A DNA stretch of 64,000 nt, from the NCBI GenBank assembly GCA_029207755.1, contig JARCOQ010000005.1:50557563-50621562 (forward strand), read 5' to 3'. The stretch is from Chamaea fasciata. Taxonomy: Eukaryota > Chordata > Aves > Passeriformes > Sylviidae. The position numbers and the translations under genes were made by a program. This document shows positions 48,201 to 61,824 of this stretch, piece after piece (the stretch's first letter is position 1; each line of letters starts with the position of its first letter). Below the pieces are notes generated by a model. That model searched no databases. It was given only the letters and a program-made list of their open reading frames with translations, and was not told the DNA's origin.

Positions 48201-48643
48201 GAAAGACAGAGTGAGGGGTGGAAGAAAGTGAGGGGTGTTCTAGAAACAATGTGAAGGCAACAAGGAAATTGTATGGAGAGTGAACGAGTGTCAGTTACAG
48301 TAATGGGAAAGTCAGTCCCTGCCTCATATTTATGCTTTTATCAGAATATTTCTTTCAATTTTGTTTAGTGTTAATATCATCAAGATGCAGAAGTAAATGG
48401 AGTGTATAAAAGTGTCAAGAATCTTGAGTTGTATTACTGTGCAGACTACATTTTGAAAAGCACAGGTATATGTCTATTTTTGTTATTTTCACTGTAACTT
48501 TAGAATTCTGAATAATTTTCTGTTAAATCCATATGTTTTTTGTGGTCATTAGTAATACATTTTAAAAATAGATTAGTTGACATAGCTTAATGATCTGTAA
48601 TTTTTAAAATTTAATAGGTCTGTGTTGTTGAAATCACAGTTTA

Positions 48644-48710
48644 ATTTAAAAAAACCCCAAACAAAAAGCCAACCAAACAAACAAAAAAAACACCACCAAC
48701 AACAATAAAA
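48644..48710. repeat. A/C-rich low-complexity tract
   Basis: A and C only over about 65 bases (AAACAAAC, CACCACCAACAAC units). It is the complement-strand counterpart of the G/T-rich tracts elsewhere in the window. Confidence 0.8.
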
Positions 48711-49639
48711 AAATTAAAACCCAACATAACTTTTAGTTACTTCTTAGTAACTTAAAGTGGCATCAATCATTGCTGACTCTTACTGAATGTTACATCTGAT
48801 GTTTTCTGGCTTAGAAAAAAAAATAAAAGATTTTGACTTTGGTTTTTGTGATTTTAGTGAGACTGCTTTGCTTTGAGGAAGATTTATCTTTTTTTTTTTT
48901 TTTTTTAAGAGATTGGTTAGATTTTCCACTTTTCCCACATCCTCAAACATAATTTTTCTCCTCTGGCGTATCTAGTTTTGCTGTTAGTTCAGTACAATCA
49001 GTGTTTCACGGTAACTAAAATAGAGAAATTAATACATGTATGTTGTAGTTTACACCTGGGATTGCTCTTTAGATGCCCAGGTTTATATATCTAGGCTCCA
49101 AAGTATAAGGGGGTTTTGTGGGGAGGTCGGGATGTTGTTTGTTTGTTGAAAATACTGTAGAATTGGAACTGCATTGATGTCAGGCAATTTGATGTTGTCA
49201 GGATGTTGTCATTGTCTTTGCTAATCAAGCCCAAGTTCTTTAACATATTCTTGGGAATTAAATACTGTCATTTTGATTTGTCCATCTTATGTGTTGCTTG
49301 TAAAAGAGCAAAGCAAGACTTTCTTTCTCCTCCCACATGTGAGTTTAACATCTATTTGTAAGAAGTGGGGGTTTAGTCACCTCAGAGGTGGGAGGTGGTG
49401 AAAGAAATAACCCAAAGCAGGCTCTCACGCATCAACCAGCACAACAATTGGCTGGATTCTGAGCACCCATGCCAAATGTGCACATACAAATGCACGGTGT
49501 CTGGGAAGCAAGCAGAGCCAGAGCTTCACCAGCTCAGCAAAAAGGAATGGGAGAGAAGAGGTGTCGTTTCTAAAAATGAGCAACTCCAGGCCACAGAGCT
49601 CAGGAGTGATGAGAGAGTTGGATGTTGCTATGAGTGTTC

Positions 49640-50275
49640 TGCGTAACTCAGAGACGGGGGGAAGCCACTGATTATTGGAAAGAGACAAGAAGGATGATGG
49701 ATGGATGGATGGATCCAGGCACACCAGACTCTTGGTCTTTGGGAAAATCATGGCAACCGTTTCTGGGCACAAGGTGAATCAAATCTGAACGAGGTGATTG
49801 GAAATGGCCAACATGGATTTACCAAAAGACATATGATACCTGACCACCCTGATTGCCTTCTGCGATGAAGCTCCCAGATTTTGAATGAGAGGATTGCAGT
49901 GTACATTGATAGTCTGGAGAAGAGAAGGCTTAGAGGAAGCATTGTAGCAGAGGCCAATACCCACAAAAGTTGTCAGAAAAATGGAGCCAGGCAGGTTCTG
50001 CAGAGGTGTGTTGCAGGAAATGGTGATAGACAGAAACATGGGAAGTTGTAACTTGTTATAAGGAAAAAGGTATTTTATGGTGAAGATAAGCATTGGGATG
50101 TCTTAGCTAGCGAGGTTGTGAAATCCCCATCTTCAGAGTTTTTCAAGATCTCACTGGATAAGGATCTGAACAATCTGGTTTAAATTCAGTGTTGATCTTG
50201 CTTTCAGCTGGAGGTTAAGCTAGATGACCTCCAGAGGTTCCTTCCAACCTGAATGATTGTGTGATTTTGTGATTT
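49640..50275 (+). mobile_element. CR1 LINE, plus strand, ORF2 remnant and 3' end
   Basis: 'atggccaacatggatttacc' with 'ctgattgccttctgcgatga' is the CR1 reverse-transcriptase region. Further on, 'gaggttgtgaaatccccatc' and 'aagctagatgacctccagag' lead to a degenerate 3' end at about 50270. A short (GATG)n run lies near the left end (49691-49715). It is diverged and non-coding. Confidence 0.75.
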
Positions 50276-52185
50276 AATACTTTGGTCATAAACTGAGAAA
50301 AATAAATAGTCTACTCCCAGTCACTAAAGTTATAATTCCAATCCAGGGGATATTCCCCAGGCTGAAGGATTTGGAATATTTTACTCCAATCTGGCCTACC
50401 TCATTGCCACTTAAGGGCAGGGTCAGGAATGCCTGAACCAAAAATCTGATTAATGCAGTATTTGAAATTGTATACTAGTGAAAATATCAGTTACTGTAAA
50501 TCTAAATAATTGTTGTATGGAATATAACATTTTTGGCGGTTTTCACCATATCTGCCATGTTAGAATAGGAGCTTGTACTATGAAACCTATCCATGTTCAG
50601 TGTGAGGTTTTACAGGAAGCAAAATAGAGTTCAGAATGTAGAGCTGCATTACTAGTTCCTAAGATACACAGGACGTGAGAAGGACTCCTTATAAAATCTG
50701 TGTATCTGTGATTTGGAGACCTTTTTCTGGACTGTGGGAGATGTTTCCTTTCAGCTGGAATTTTTCTGAGGTTAGGCAAAAATCCCTTTCTTTCAAAATC
50801 CATAGCAGTATCTTAAAATAAATGAGCCCTAGTTAGTTCTCATGTTTTCTTTATATACTTCTTTGTTTTCTCTGGTAGAGGTGTAACTTCTGTCTCTTTA
50901 GATTTTTTTTCCCCCTTCATGCTATTTTTGACTTTTTCAGGAAGTAAAACAAAGAACCAACAAGTTTATTTTGAAGTTTACAGCTTGATAGCAGTTCTCT
51001 GATGGAGGAAAATGTTGGGACTTCGGTTGCAGATGATGTTTACATTCTGGTCTGGACATTATGGTCTAACTGACAAGTGTTTGATTTTATTTCATACCCC
51101 TCTTTTATCTGAAACAAGAAGGTTAAGAGAAGTTTTTCATGCAGATCTTCAGCTAAGAAAGAATTTGAAAGGCTGTATTGTCATCTTCTTCAGTGTCTGT
51201 TTTTCTTGGTATTTACTTTATCCCAAACTCTTGGATTGGATGCTCAGTTTCCCAGGATGGTTACTGGTTATTTTATTTTCTGATCTAAATTCTTGTTAGT
51301 TTTTTAATGAAACAAATACAGCAACTTGATGCAAAGATGGATACTTGTGTCTCTGGTTGTCCAGTGAATTCTCTGAGTTTTGTTCAACTTGCTCGTCCTC
51401 CCTTGCCTTCAGGAAACCAGCAAACAAAAATGCATTTGTAGCCTGGAATGAGCATGGCAACCATTTTTGTTGATGATGCTTTGCTTGTACATTGATGGGA
51501 AAATAGCTGTTGATCAGTTAGTTTTCATATAGTACGTCTGCTTTGGAATGCTTTTAGTGTTCTAAAATTTATTTACAAATCAGAAAAGGAGTCAAGATTG
51601 AAAGAAGAGATAAGTACATCAACATTGTTTGCTCCTGGAGTTTTAATTAAAGAGGCAGCCAAAGAAAATAGTACAAATACTGAAAATGAAAAGGAGATTG
51701 AAATGTAAAGATGTAACTTTTCTTTCTGTTTATTTTATGCTAAGTATGATTGTTTATGCTATAATGAAACTTAATTTCTATACTTCTAAAACAAGGAAGA
51801 AAACAATTAGGTTTTTATTACATTGGAAAAAATTCAAAGATATGTTAATCTTACATCTTGACATAAAATTAATAGAGTATTTGCATATAATGATGTTCTT
51901 TTTTATATATTCTAGCAGTAAATTTTGGAAAGTTTTTATTCATGCTTAAGTGAAATTTGTTCCTGCATGCTTGAGTTTCTTTGTAGTCACCTTGGGTTTT
52001 TAAATATCCATGAAATGACTGAAGGTATCCTCTAGGAATGTGCTGTGAACATCATTATGTGTTACGAATACTACAACACTATGAAAATTCAATGTACATA
52101 CTTTCAATTAGTTACATTTCTAAAGCAAATATTGATTACATCTCAAAGGTTAACAGAGCTGCAGATGGAAATGTTACCGATTTTT

Positions 52186-52190
52186 GGCAC
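52186..52190. repeat. Solo-LTR target duplication, left
   Basis: GGCAC, repeated at 52727-52731 directly after the LTR. Confidence 0.88.
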
Positions 52191-52726
52191 TGTAGTGGTT
52201 TGAAAGCAAAACAAATGAGAGGCTCCAAGTCAGAAATACAATTTAATTGGAAGAAAGGAAGAAAAAGTAAAATAAAATAGATGCAAAAATACAAAAGACC
52301 TCTGACAGAGTTAGAATACAACCTGAGCAGGGTGATGGAAGCAATCCAGACGAGGTGGTCTTCCTGAAGCAGTGATCCTGTAGAAAGGTCTGGTAGCTCT
52401 GTTCCTCTGGGAATCCAGTGGATATGGGCCCCCTGTACTGTCCCAAACCCCAGATCATATCCAGGTGAGAATGCTTGGTTCCTTCCCGTGGGCGGAGCAT
52501 CTCACAATGGGATGATGAGTCATGCAGTGGGTCCTTGATGGCCCATTAAACAGAGATAGCTCCCGAAGGGAGTTAGCTATGAGTCATGGGCAAGCATTGA
52601 TGGGCCATTAATAGAAGATAGCCCAGAGGGAGGGGGTCTGGGAAAACACTGCCCCACCTGGATTCAACAGTTCATGAAGATAGTGATAGAATACTTTGTG
52701 CACATCCTATACTACAACCCAGGACA
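52191..52726 (-). mobile_element. Antisense solo LTR, relative of the ERV LTR
   Basis: 536 bp from TGTAGTGGTTTGAAAGC to ACAACCCAGGACA. The reverse complement starts TGTCCTGGGTTG and ends CTACA like the ERV LTR, and it shares the T-rich/ATTAAA region, the CCGCCC box, TGACTCA (TGAGTCA at 52516-52522) and both copies of the U3 motif. It carries many substitutions and small indels relative to the ERV LTR, so it is older or a sister subfamily. Matching 5-bp flanks show it arose by LTR-LTR recombination of a former provirus. Confidence 0.92.
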
Positions 52727-52731
52727 GGCAC
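52727..52731. repeat. Solo-LTR target duplication, right
   Basis: GGCAC, identical to 52186-52190. Confidence 0.88.
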
Positions 52732-53042
52732 ATAAGGTATCTCTAGTTAAATTTTGTTGATATAAATTGTAGGTTTGGTTACTGTTAGTTTTGACATTTG
52801 ACATTTCATATGTTTGAAACTGGTAATAAAAGGTTGTATCCAGAATAAATATTGGAAAACAACATGTGTGCTATAGTGAACTGTATGCAATGGGTCCTTT
52901 GGAAGAGCTCACCTGTGAAAAAAATATGCAGCACTCCGTTGTTTGCTTTGTAAGATCTTTTTTAGTACTTTCTGTGGAAACGTTTTGAGAAAACCCGAGT
53001 AGCCTTAATACCTAGTGTATTAGGACTTGGTAAAAACAATTA

Positions 53043-54060
53043 CAGAATCAACTGGGCTGGCAAAAACCTTGATCATCAAGTCCAGCCTATGACCTAACAT
53101 CACCTTACCAACTCAACTGAGTGCCACATCCAGTCTTTCTTCAGACATCTCCAGGGACAGTGACTCCACCACCTCCCTGGGCAGCCCATTCCAGAACCTG
53201 ACTCTGTTCTTTTTGTATCATCCCTTCAGGTATTTATATGTATTGATAACATCCCCCTGAGCCTTCTCTTCTCCAGACTTAACAGCTCGCTCAGTCTCTA
53301 TGTGAAGGATGATCCAAACCCATTCTCATCTTTGTGTCCTTTTGTTGGTCTCTCCCCAGTAATGTCCATGTGGTTTTTTCTACTGGGCAGCCCAGAACAG
53401 GCACAGTACTCCAGGAATGGCCCTAACAGTGCTGAGTGGAGGGGTAGGATCACCTCTCATGACCTGGGGGCAATATTTAGCCTAGTGCAGTCCAGGATTG
53501 TTGGCCTCACGTTCAGCATCCTGTCCACTGGGACACACTGCCACCTTTTGGGCATTGAGCCAATTTTAAATCCACCTCACTTTCAGCTTCTCCTGACCAC
53601 ACTTAGGCAGCATCTCCATGACCGTTTTAGAGAAGCGTCAAAAGCCAGCAGTAACTAAAATACCCATGAGTTACCAATACTTTTTCCAGCAAAAATCCAA
53701 AACATAGCCCCCTACAGTGAAAAACTTCACTCTCCCAGGAAAAATCGTCACAATTACCTTCCCAGGTACTGAGTTGGGACTGCCTAGCCTGTATGTAGCT
53801 CCTTGTGGTTTTTTGTCATTTCTTGAAGATAGGGATGACATTTACTACCTCCAGTTCTCAGACACTCCTTGGGGTCATTGTGATCAGCCCACAGCACAGA
53901 TATTGAGCAGACCCTCACAATTATACCTGCCAGCTCCCTCAGCACTTGTGGGTTTATCCTGTCAGGCATCATGGACTTAAATATGTCCAGCTTGCTTAAG
54001 TATTTCCTAGCATGATCCTCTTTCCCTAAGCCATCCTTTTTCCAGACCCTTGCAATGTGC
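53043..54060 (-). mobile_element. CR1 LINE, about 1 kb, old
   Basis: The + strand shows 'tgccacatccagtctttctt', 'cagggacagtgactccacca' and 'gggcagcccattccagaacc' (the CR1 3' region). This continues into 'acactccttggggtcattgt' and 'cagctccctcagcacttgtg', which fit RT-side CR1 sequence. All frames here are broken. Confidence 0.82.
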
Positions 54061-57000
54061 AGATCAGTCTCCTATCTGTAGAAAGAAGGAAAACTCTCCT
54101 AGTGTAGTTTTTTCAGACATATGTATATGTACCATGAGGTGTACTGCAGTAAAGAACTACAAAAATACAGATATATTTTTAAATACATGCACTGTGTAAA
54201 GCTGTGTTGAGTTTTTTTAACTGGCATTAGTATCAGTAGCTGTTGATGACAGCTGGCAACCCTTTTCAAATTAATATTTTATTCTTTATGGAAAAGGGTG
54301 GAATTTAATTTGATCTGAAGACTTATGCTTTTGAGATAAGAGACATGAAAATATCCTAATGAAGCTCAGAATTCCTTTCATTCTTACCGTGTTGTTTAAT
54401 GGAAATGTTCTCTCGTCAGTTTCCCTGCCATTGTCCTCCTGTTCACTCCCTTCTTCCTTGCTTCCTCTTGCCGTCCTGTCCCACCATTTTGATTATGTGG
54501 GGAATAGGAAAGTATCCAGGACATAAGTTGCCCTGGCACATTTGTAGCCTCACACCAAAGGAGTAACTATCTGTTTAATATTTTAAAAACCTCAAGGCAG
54601 CCAGAGAAGGCTTCCTGAGTCAAGCATAGGTGCTATTTTCCATATCGTGCAGTTCTGGTCGCAAAATGTGCATTTATACTAACAACACTTCAGCTTTAGC
54701 ACTTCTTTTTATTGTTTAATGTCCTCTTCAGTGGAGGGTCTTTGTGTGCACATCCTGTAGGGGAAAAAAAAGAGCAGATGTAAACAAATATAAATTGTTC
54801 TTCACAAAACATTAATGTCGTTAATGTGACAGGGTAGAGAGATCCTTGTTATACACTGCAAATACTCCGAGAGTGGTGTGGAAACTGTAATTATGTTTCA
54901 GTTTGGGGCATGTACAGGCTCTTCCATACTATTTCCTTTGCGTAGCTTTTCACATTTAATCAGTCATAATATTCCCAACAGGCTGCTCTGTTCACACTCA
55001 CTCAACTCTGGCTCAACTCATTTCTAACTCAGCAGGAAATGTCCTCACCACCACGATGTTAGGCAGTTGCTTGTGAAAGTTTGTTTGCTACCTCACTTCA
55101 TTATTCACCTCAAAGTCTTCCATTGTAATGCACCAGGTATAAATGATATTTACTTGTATGAAATAAATCACAGTGTCTCTTTGCTTCCTGTGGTGAGCTA
55201 AAGGTGGTGCATAATGTGGGGATTTTGGTTATCTTGGGATATCTGAAATCTTTCTCTTCTCCCTATATTTTTTCTTTAGGTTCTTAGCTGTATCTTTCAC
55301 TAGGATGTTGATGATAGGACCTAAGTGAAAATACTTTGCTAGAGACCTGGAGTTGTTCCTGTGTCTTAATTTTGTAGAGCTCACATTTTTACTTCACATT
55401 GAGCAGAAATAGTGACCAATCTCTATTTTATACACAATAGCACACTCTAGTGTGTATATTAATTAGCCATTATTCTGATAATGACTGATTCTCATCATAT
55501 TTACCTCAATTTCTCATTGATTTAGTTCTGTTGCGTTCAGTATTACTATTTTTTTCTCTGTACTTGGATGAATTGAAGGAAATATTTATATCTCCAAATA
55601 AGAACTTACCAGTTTCCTAACAGAATCATTTTGATGCTAAATGTTTGTACTTTTTTTAAATGATGCTCTCAAAGAAAAGTTGATTTTATGGAGACAAAAA
55701 TCTCAGTGCAATGGAGTCCGCTATGAAGAGTTTTAATGACGTAACTGTGTAAAGCAAAGCTGCATAAGATGGATTTGAAATTTGTCTTATACTTCAGTTA
55801 CCTGCAGGGAACTATAGTTTGCCTTTTTGCATGAGTACAGAAATGAAGAGGGAAGAGAGTGCATTACTTTCTGAGATCTGGCTCAGACTGGCAGGTACCT
55901 CTGAAGGTACCACAGCCTTAGAGAAGACAGGCAGCCAGCAGCAGCTCAGATAACTGCCTTGAATATTTCCTACAGGAATAGAAAACTCTTTACAGGTGTT
56001 ACAGGAATGCTTTGGTGTCCATGCTTCAACTTGTGTTACCAGTTCACATTTAGGACGTGACCTTGAACAAATCACTGGTTCTGAAAAACTTGAGAAACTT
56101 ATTGTAAGAGGACAAATGGCATTTTTTTGCTCTGTGCTTTGCTTTGCCTGGTAATGTGAGTGAGAGGCACTGTGCTTTCTACCAGAATGGAATATCTTAC
56201 TTCCTCAGTCAAAACAATTGGGTTTTTTTAACCTGTATAATATCAGAATTGGAATTATTTGTGTTGTTAGTGATACATGATTGCATCACAGTAGGATTAA
56301 AATTATGTACCCACGTGTTGTGTGTTGGTGTCTGATGTAGTGTTTAATGTACACAGCAAAATATTTCCATCTTCAATTCTTCTTCTATTAGCAGTTGTTC
56401 TTGCTGGGCTTCACAAAACCCCTTGGTTTTATTAAAGTAAATCCAAATATCTCATTATGTTTGGGCCAGAGGTAAGAGGATTGCGTAGGTGTAGCTTCCT
56501 ACTTTTTGCTAAGATGACTCTTTCAGGAGACAGGAATTGACTGACAGAGCAGAAATCTCTAGTTAAATACAGTTCCAGACAGATTAATTAATTTTAATGG
56601 TCTTACAGGCTTTGTTAGACACTAGGTTTTGCTTATTCCGAAGCATAGATTTGTATTAATTTCAACTTTATTGTGACCCAAAAAGTAAAAAATTATATAG
56701 TGTAAGTTGTGTATGCAACCGCATACTGCAAAGGAACATTTGTGATTAATGTGTTTCTGCTTTCTGCACCAAGAAAATCCAATAATTTGAATCCAAGATG
56801 ATTTAAAGCAATTACATCCTGCCATAGGAGCTGATACAAGAACAGATCTGGAAGCAAAGAACAAGGAGGGAGGGAATATTTTTCATCTTCTTACTAATTG
56901 GTGATTGGAAAAAGTGATGCTGCTCATTGATAAGTGGGAAATGCTGGTGAGAATCCAATGAGGTGTTCACATTGTAGACTTAGCAAACTATTAGGTGAAG

Positions 57001-57428
57001 GAAAAAAGTGCTAGAATGTTTCTCTCCATGTTCCTTTTACGTAACTGTGCAGAAAATAAGTAGAGAACAATGCAGCTTTGTTTTAAAAATCTATTTAGGA
57101 TTTCTTTTGCAAGAATAATTTCCCAGGAATCATAAGAATAATACAAAAAGTAAAAGAGGAGCCACGTAATGAGTAGGAGAAGGGTGTGCATTTCTGAGGA
57201 AATTCAATGTGATACTACTTCATCTCAACACTTTTATTGATAAAGGCAGTAAATAACATTTACCAAGAAGGTGATTTGGAAGTTCTGCCATCCACAGGCA
57301 TACCAAGAAACAAAGAAAGTTCTAAAAAAAAATAAAAATTGGAGAACCATTTAGAATCATCTGGGGTCCATAAAGGAAAAATTAAAAAAATTAAAAAAAG
57401 TTTAATACTGGGACCTATTTGAATTTAG

Positions 57429-57482
57429 TGTGTATATATACACACACGCACACACACACATTCATATATATTATATATATCA
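57429..57482. repeat. (TA)n(CA)n(TA)n microsatellite
   Basis: A TATA run, then CACACACGCACACACACACA, then ATATATATTATATATAT, about 150 bp before the next CCDC91 exon. Confidence 0.92.
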
Positions 57483-57631
57483 CACCTAAAGGATCAAGCG
57501 GTGTGCATTTCTTCATGAAAGATACCAAAAATGAGGAAAATAATTGCTATTTATTTGTTTATTTATTTATTCTCCTAATTCTTACGTCAGGTGCCTATGT
57601 TGTAGATAATGTTTTCTGTATTTTTGTACAG

Positions 57632-57709
57632 GAAAAGCATAAGCAGGAATTAGAAGACATGAGAAAAGCTGGACATGAAGCCTTAATTATTATTGTTGAA
57701 GAATTCAAG
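57632..57709 (+). CDS. CCDC91: CCDC91 coding exon 6
   Basis: 78 nt, phase 0, residues 181-206, from acceptor TTGTACAG to donor GTAAAT. It encodes EKHKQELEDMRKAGHEAL and IIIVEEFK, the best conserved part of the protein seen here and part of the central coiled coil. It is the strongest single identifier of the gene. The remaining exons lie to the right of the window. Confidence 0.96.
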
Positions 57710-58534
57710 GTAAATGAGTTGCCAAGCTAACACAGTTTCCAAATGGTGTTATTGTAATAGTGGATAGGATGACTGCCTGCCATGCACAATTATTAGTACT
57801 GCTTGTGCTGATTGCTCAACCTCTCTCACTGTCTTTTCTGTTGCTTTCAATTTAGATTGTTTGGTCTGAAATTTTGCATGGCATGTTTTCCCAGTCTGCA
57901 CTTTGGAAAACTTCAGATAAAGTTGGTTAGCCACTTTCAGTAAGGAAACTTAATACCAGAACAACCCCAAAATTCTCAGTCAGTTGTGGTAAATTTTGGG
58001 TTGGATTGTTTATCACAAATCCACATTTTGGACCTCTTCAGTCTCCAGAGCTGCCCTTGCAGGAAAGCAGCATCACAGAGCAGTTCAGCAGGTTTTTATC
58101 TACACAGCACTAAAGAAGGGAGTTACGGATGAAATAAAGATGAATCTGTAGTTCTTCTTTCATGCTGTTTTAGTTCTTGTCAGCTTGGAGAGTGAAAGAA
58201 CTGGATGTTACCATGGAGCATAAATCTGTGTCTTTTGTTCTGTTACGGAAACTATTAAGAAACGCACAAAGGACAAAATCAAGTTAGGAGGAGTTAGAAT
58301 CAAGTTAGAAGGAGAAGGAGAATTCGTATTAGACTTAAAATGGATCTGGCAGGAGGAAAACTGATAATGGGAAATGGAAATGAAGACTGGTTTTGAAAAT
58401 GAAAAGGGAAACTTAAAACCTGGTAGGCAACTCTGAGCTGAGAACACAAATCTGACAATGTAGTTAGTGAAGAGGAATTTCAGATTTTAACTGTTTGGTA
58501 AAAGTACTTTGTAACCAAAAAATGATCCGGCATG

Positions 58535-58625
58535 GAGGGCAGGAAAATTTAGTGCTGGGCTTGGCAGTGCTGGCTTAGAGGTTGGACTGGATGATTTTAG
58601 AGATAATTTCCTATATTAATGATTT
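58535..58625 (+). mobile_element. CR1 3' end fragment
   Basis: 'agaggttggactggatgatt' followed by a degenerate 'aatgattttatgat' end resembles the short CR1 terminus. The match is brief. Confidence 0.5.
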
Positions 58626-60032
58626 TATGATAATAAGAAAGCCTTTTTAATAATTTTGTTAATAAATGTTAGTAGAGTTCTAGCTAATATTGAAACTGTC
58701 TCTCTGTAGAAATATGTCTGTCTCCATCAATATGACTTATACAAATTTCATCCTGAACCTATCCAGAAAAGATTTTCAAAATTTTCCATTCCTGAAAAAA
58801 CTAACACATGGCCACTGGTGGTGTCCCAGTGGGGTGTCTCCATGCCTCCCTCATTTCACTTCTGGAGGAGAATTATTGTGCTTCTTTGAGGACCCCTTTG
58901 CCTTAGAAATTCTCAAAAGGGAGTTTTATTTGGAGTGTGCACCTTTGGGTGTGCCATTGAACATCTTCAATGGCAGCATTTTTAGTTTCAGTTTTGTTCT
59001 AGATATGTGTAAAATATCTCTGGCTGTTCCTGTGAGAACTTACATTTTGAAAAAACTTGTGAGCTTTTGGTAATTGCTGCACTTATTTTCCTTCTTTTTA
59101 GCAATGAAAGTGTAAGCGAATTATGAAATCCAACAATTTTATACTATTTAATGGAAGTTTTGAATGTTTTTTAGGTGTAATTTTTCACTATTTTATTTGA
59201 TTCGTGTGAACTAAAGGAGAGGTCTGCATGGGTTATATTGGCCCTTTAAAGGAATAATTTCTTTTTGTGTAGTTGGGTAAAGGGATACATTTATGTGGCA
59301 TAATCACTTTTGAAAGCTATTTTACCAGTCAGCAGCAGCTGGGCAGATCTGATATGCCTTCTGGAAAATAAGTTTATGTTTATCAGTTTCAGTGATTTGG
59401 CACAAAAGATCAGGGAGTTAATTGAGCCTTGTGTTTCTAACCAATGTTTATATTTAGTGCATTATTTCTCATTGCATGTTTATATTCAGGTTACATAAAG
59501 TCACTCTTTAATACCAGGGAACCATGACATGAATATACCTCGTACAAGCCTTCCTGTTGCCTTGTGTGGTTAGTTGAACACTGATGAGGAATAATATCAG
59601 ATATGCCAACCTCTGAGTAAATTACTGTAATCAACCCTGTCTGCAAACATGAGGTGACTTATTCATCAGGGTAGCAAGAAAAATCAAAAAGAATTGCTAA
59701 GTTAAAAAAAACCCAAGCATGTTTTGGCTGGTTGTTTATACTTTAATACCTTTCTTGTAACCCTTTGCCATGTTCTTTAAATAAAAAAGTAACACTGAAT
59801 CATCAGGGAATTCAGTGAAGGCAAAAACTGTTCTGTAGCTTTGTTTGAGAAAATGATCTCATGGATTCTTTTAAAATGTTAATTCATTGTTAGTATTTCA
59901 ATATGGAACAGGGCTAAGATTTTTTTTTCTTAAGTGAATGAGTCAAATGTTGTTAAACATTTAACACTATAAACATACCCAACATTGGTTGTTTAAGGAT
60001 ACGTTGTAAAAATATGAGCAGTTCATCCTTAA

Positions 60033-60066
60033 CCCCAGGAAATAATCCCCAGGAAATAATCCCCAG
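60033..60066. repeat. 14-bp tandem repeat, 2.4 copies
   Basis: CCCCAGGAAATAAT twice, then CCCCAG. Confidence 0.9.
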
Positions 60067-61801
60067 AATTCCTCAAACCCCAAATCCTGTCACTTAGGTA
60101 CTGAAACCTTAAGTGGAACAACAGTGGAAGAAAGTTGACTGACTTGTCTTGTCTGTATTCCTGGCATAGAAAAGTGTCATTGTTGATGTATTTTTGAATG
60201 TGCCTTCCTTTTGGTTTACAAAGGAAACGAGAGTTTCCATTTCGCGGCTTCTGTGTACAAGGCTGCCAAGTTGGTAACCAGAAAATCAGTTTTCTTCCAT
60301 TCAGAGCTAATTCCATTCCTTGCAGATGTACTGCAGCAGACCTCTGTTACTGTTGATGTATCTTCCTTAAATGGCTTAAACTTCCTTCTAGTCCCTTTCC
60401 TGTATTTTGGGGACTTACTTGTTGTAGAAGGGACAGTATTTCTCCACATGGATCTTTCACTAGTGTGGTATCCTTGGGCAGACCAGGTACTCAAGTTTGA
60501 GGCCAAATTCCCTCAATTCCTACTCCTGACTGGTCCTTCTTAATATGGCAGCAGTGCTGAAAATGCAGCTTACACAAGAAGTCAAACATTGAACAACTTA
60601 TTTTCAAGGACCTGGATATAGCAAAGCCCTTAGAACTAAATTCAGTTGTCTTTGGAATGTTCACTTGTTGAATGTATTGGGAAATCCATTAATAGAGACC
60701 ATTAGGTGCTTTATAGCACAAACCCTCAAAAGCCTTGGCCTTTGTTAAGCATCTCACATTCTAATCTTCCTTACAACAAATAAACCATCCACAACATTGT
60801 CACGAAATTTGTATTAAAAAACCACAAGAAAGCAAATTAAAAATTAACTCAGTGTTCTATGTAGGCCAAGTTTCCCCTTCACATGTTTACCTAATTTTAT
60901 TTAATTTCTGTCTTTCATGTCATTGTTGTTTTAAACTTTTATCCCTGGTAATTAACCATGGTAAAGAAAAGTAAATGTAGATTTTGGAAGTTACGCTTGT
61001 GGGATCACATCACATCTTCAGATATTTACCACAAGCAACATAAGAATTTCTCCTGTGCTTAGTCAAGCTTTTGTTCTGAAATTGTGACAGTTCTGCAAAC
61101 AGATGAGTTAATAGTTTTAATCTGTTTTATTTCTCATCATATAAGATATCCTCTAATGTAAGCTTTAAAGAATATGAGGTTACAGGCAGGTGTATTTATT
61201 TGATGGGTTTTGTTTCCTTAGATTATTTTATGCAATTAATAAAAGACAATCTGCATGAATCAGATGTCTTCCATTTACAGAAATGAACTTCAAGGTGCAA
61301 AGTTCTTCCCAGCTCTTGCTGCAGTAAGAGTTTTGTCCTTCATGTTTCAATGTAAGGTGGTGGGGTTTTTTTCAGATTTTCAGAATGTAAGAACAGACAT
61401 ATTTTCCAAGTATGGGGTATGTGGGGGCCATCAGATTTTCTTTCAAAAATCTTTGTGTCAATAATACACCTCTGAACTGAAAAGTTACCCTCTAATAAAC
61501 AAAGGAAATTTTAAAGGATTTCATTACAAAAGAAGTTAATCTAGAATCAGGATATCTTTTTTTAGACATAGTTTATCCCTAGTGAGAGAAAGCTCTGAAA
61601 TGTGGCCAGTTCTCAGCTCTTTAAAACATCAGCTTAGCTTATTAAGTTTCCAAGTTGACATCCTGGCTCAGAAAGGCCTGACACATGAATAAGAGGAGAA
61701 ATCCAAAATTTTTGCAAGGGCTTGTATTTCATTTCCAACTTCTTTGCTTGTTCATGTGCAAGTCACACTAGAATTCAAGTGATCCTCGAATAAAAAACAA
61801 C

Positions 61802-61824
61802 TTTTTTTTTTTTTTTTTTTTTTT
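61802..61824. repeat. T homopolymer
   Basis: 23 T in a row. Confidence 0.9.

Larger units (their letters stand above)
38235..57631 (+). other. CCDC91 intron 5 (19.4 kb)
   Basis: The donor and acceptor phases match and no exon is needed between them. The intron holds a 44-bp tandem duplication (39247-39334), CR1 fragments (42500-43230, 49640-50275, 53043-54060), a large inverted repeat (44645-45274), an antisense solo LTR (52191-52726), T/A-rich runs (48640-48710, 48890-48908) and an (AC)n tract (57429-57482). Elsewhere I see only AT-rich intron sequence. Confidence 0.8.

Noticed and set aside
53302..53658. 118-codon plus-strand frame
   Set aside because: Read from the antisense strand of an old CR1 copy.
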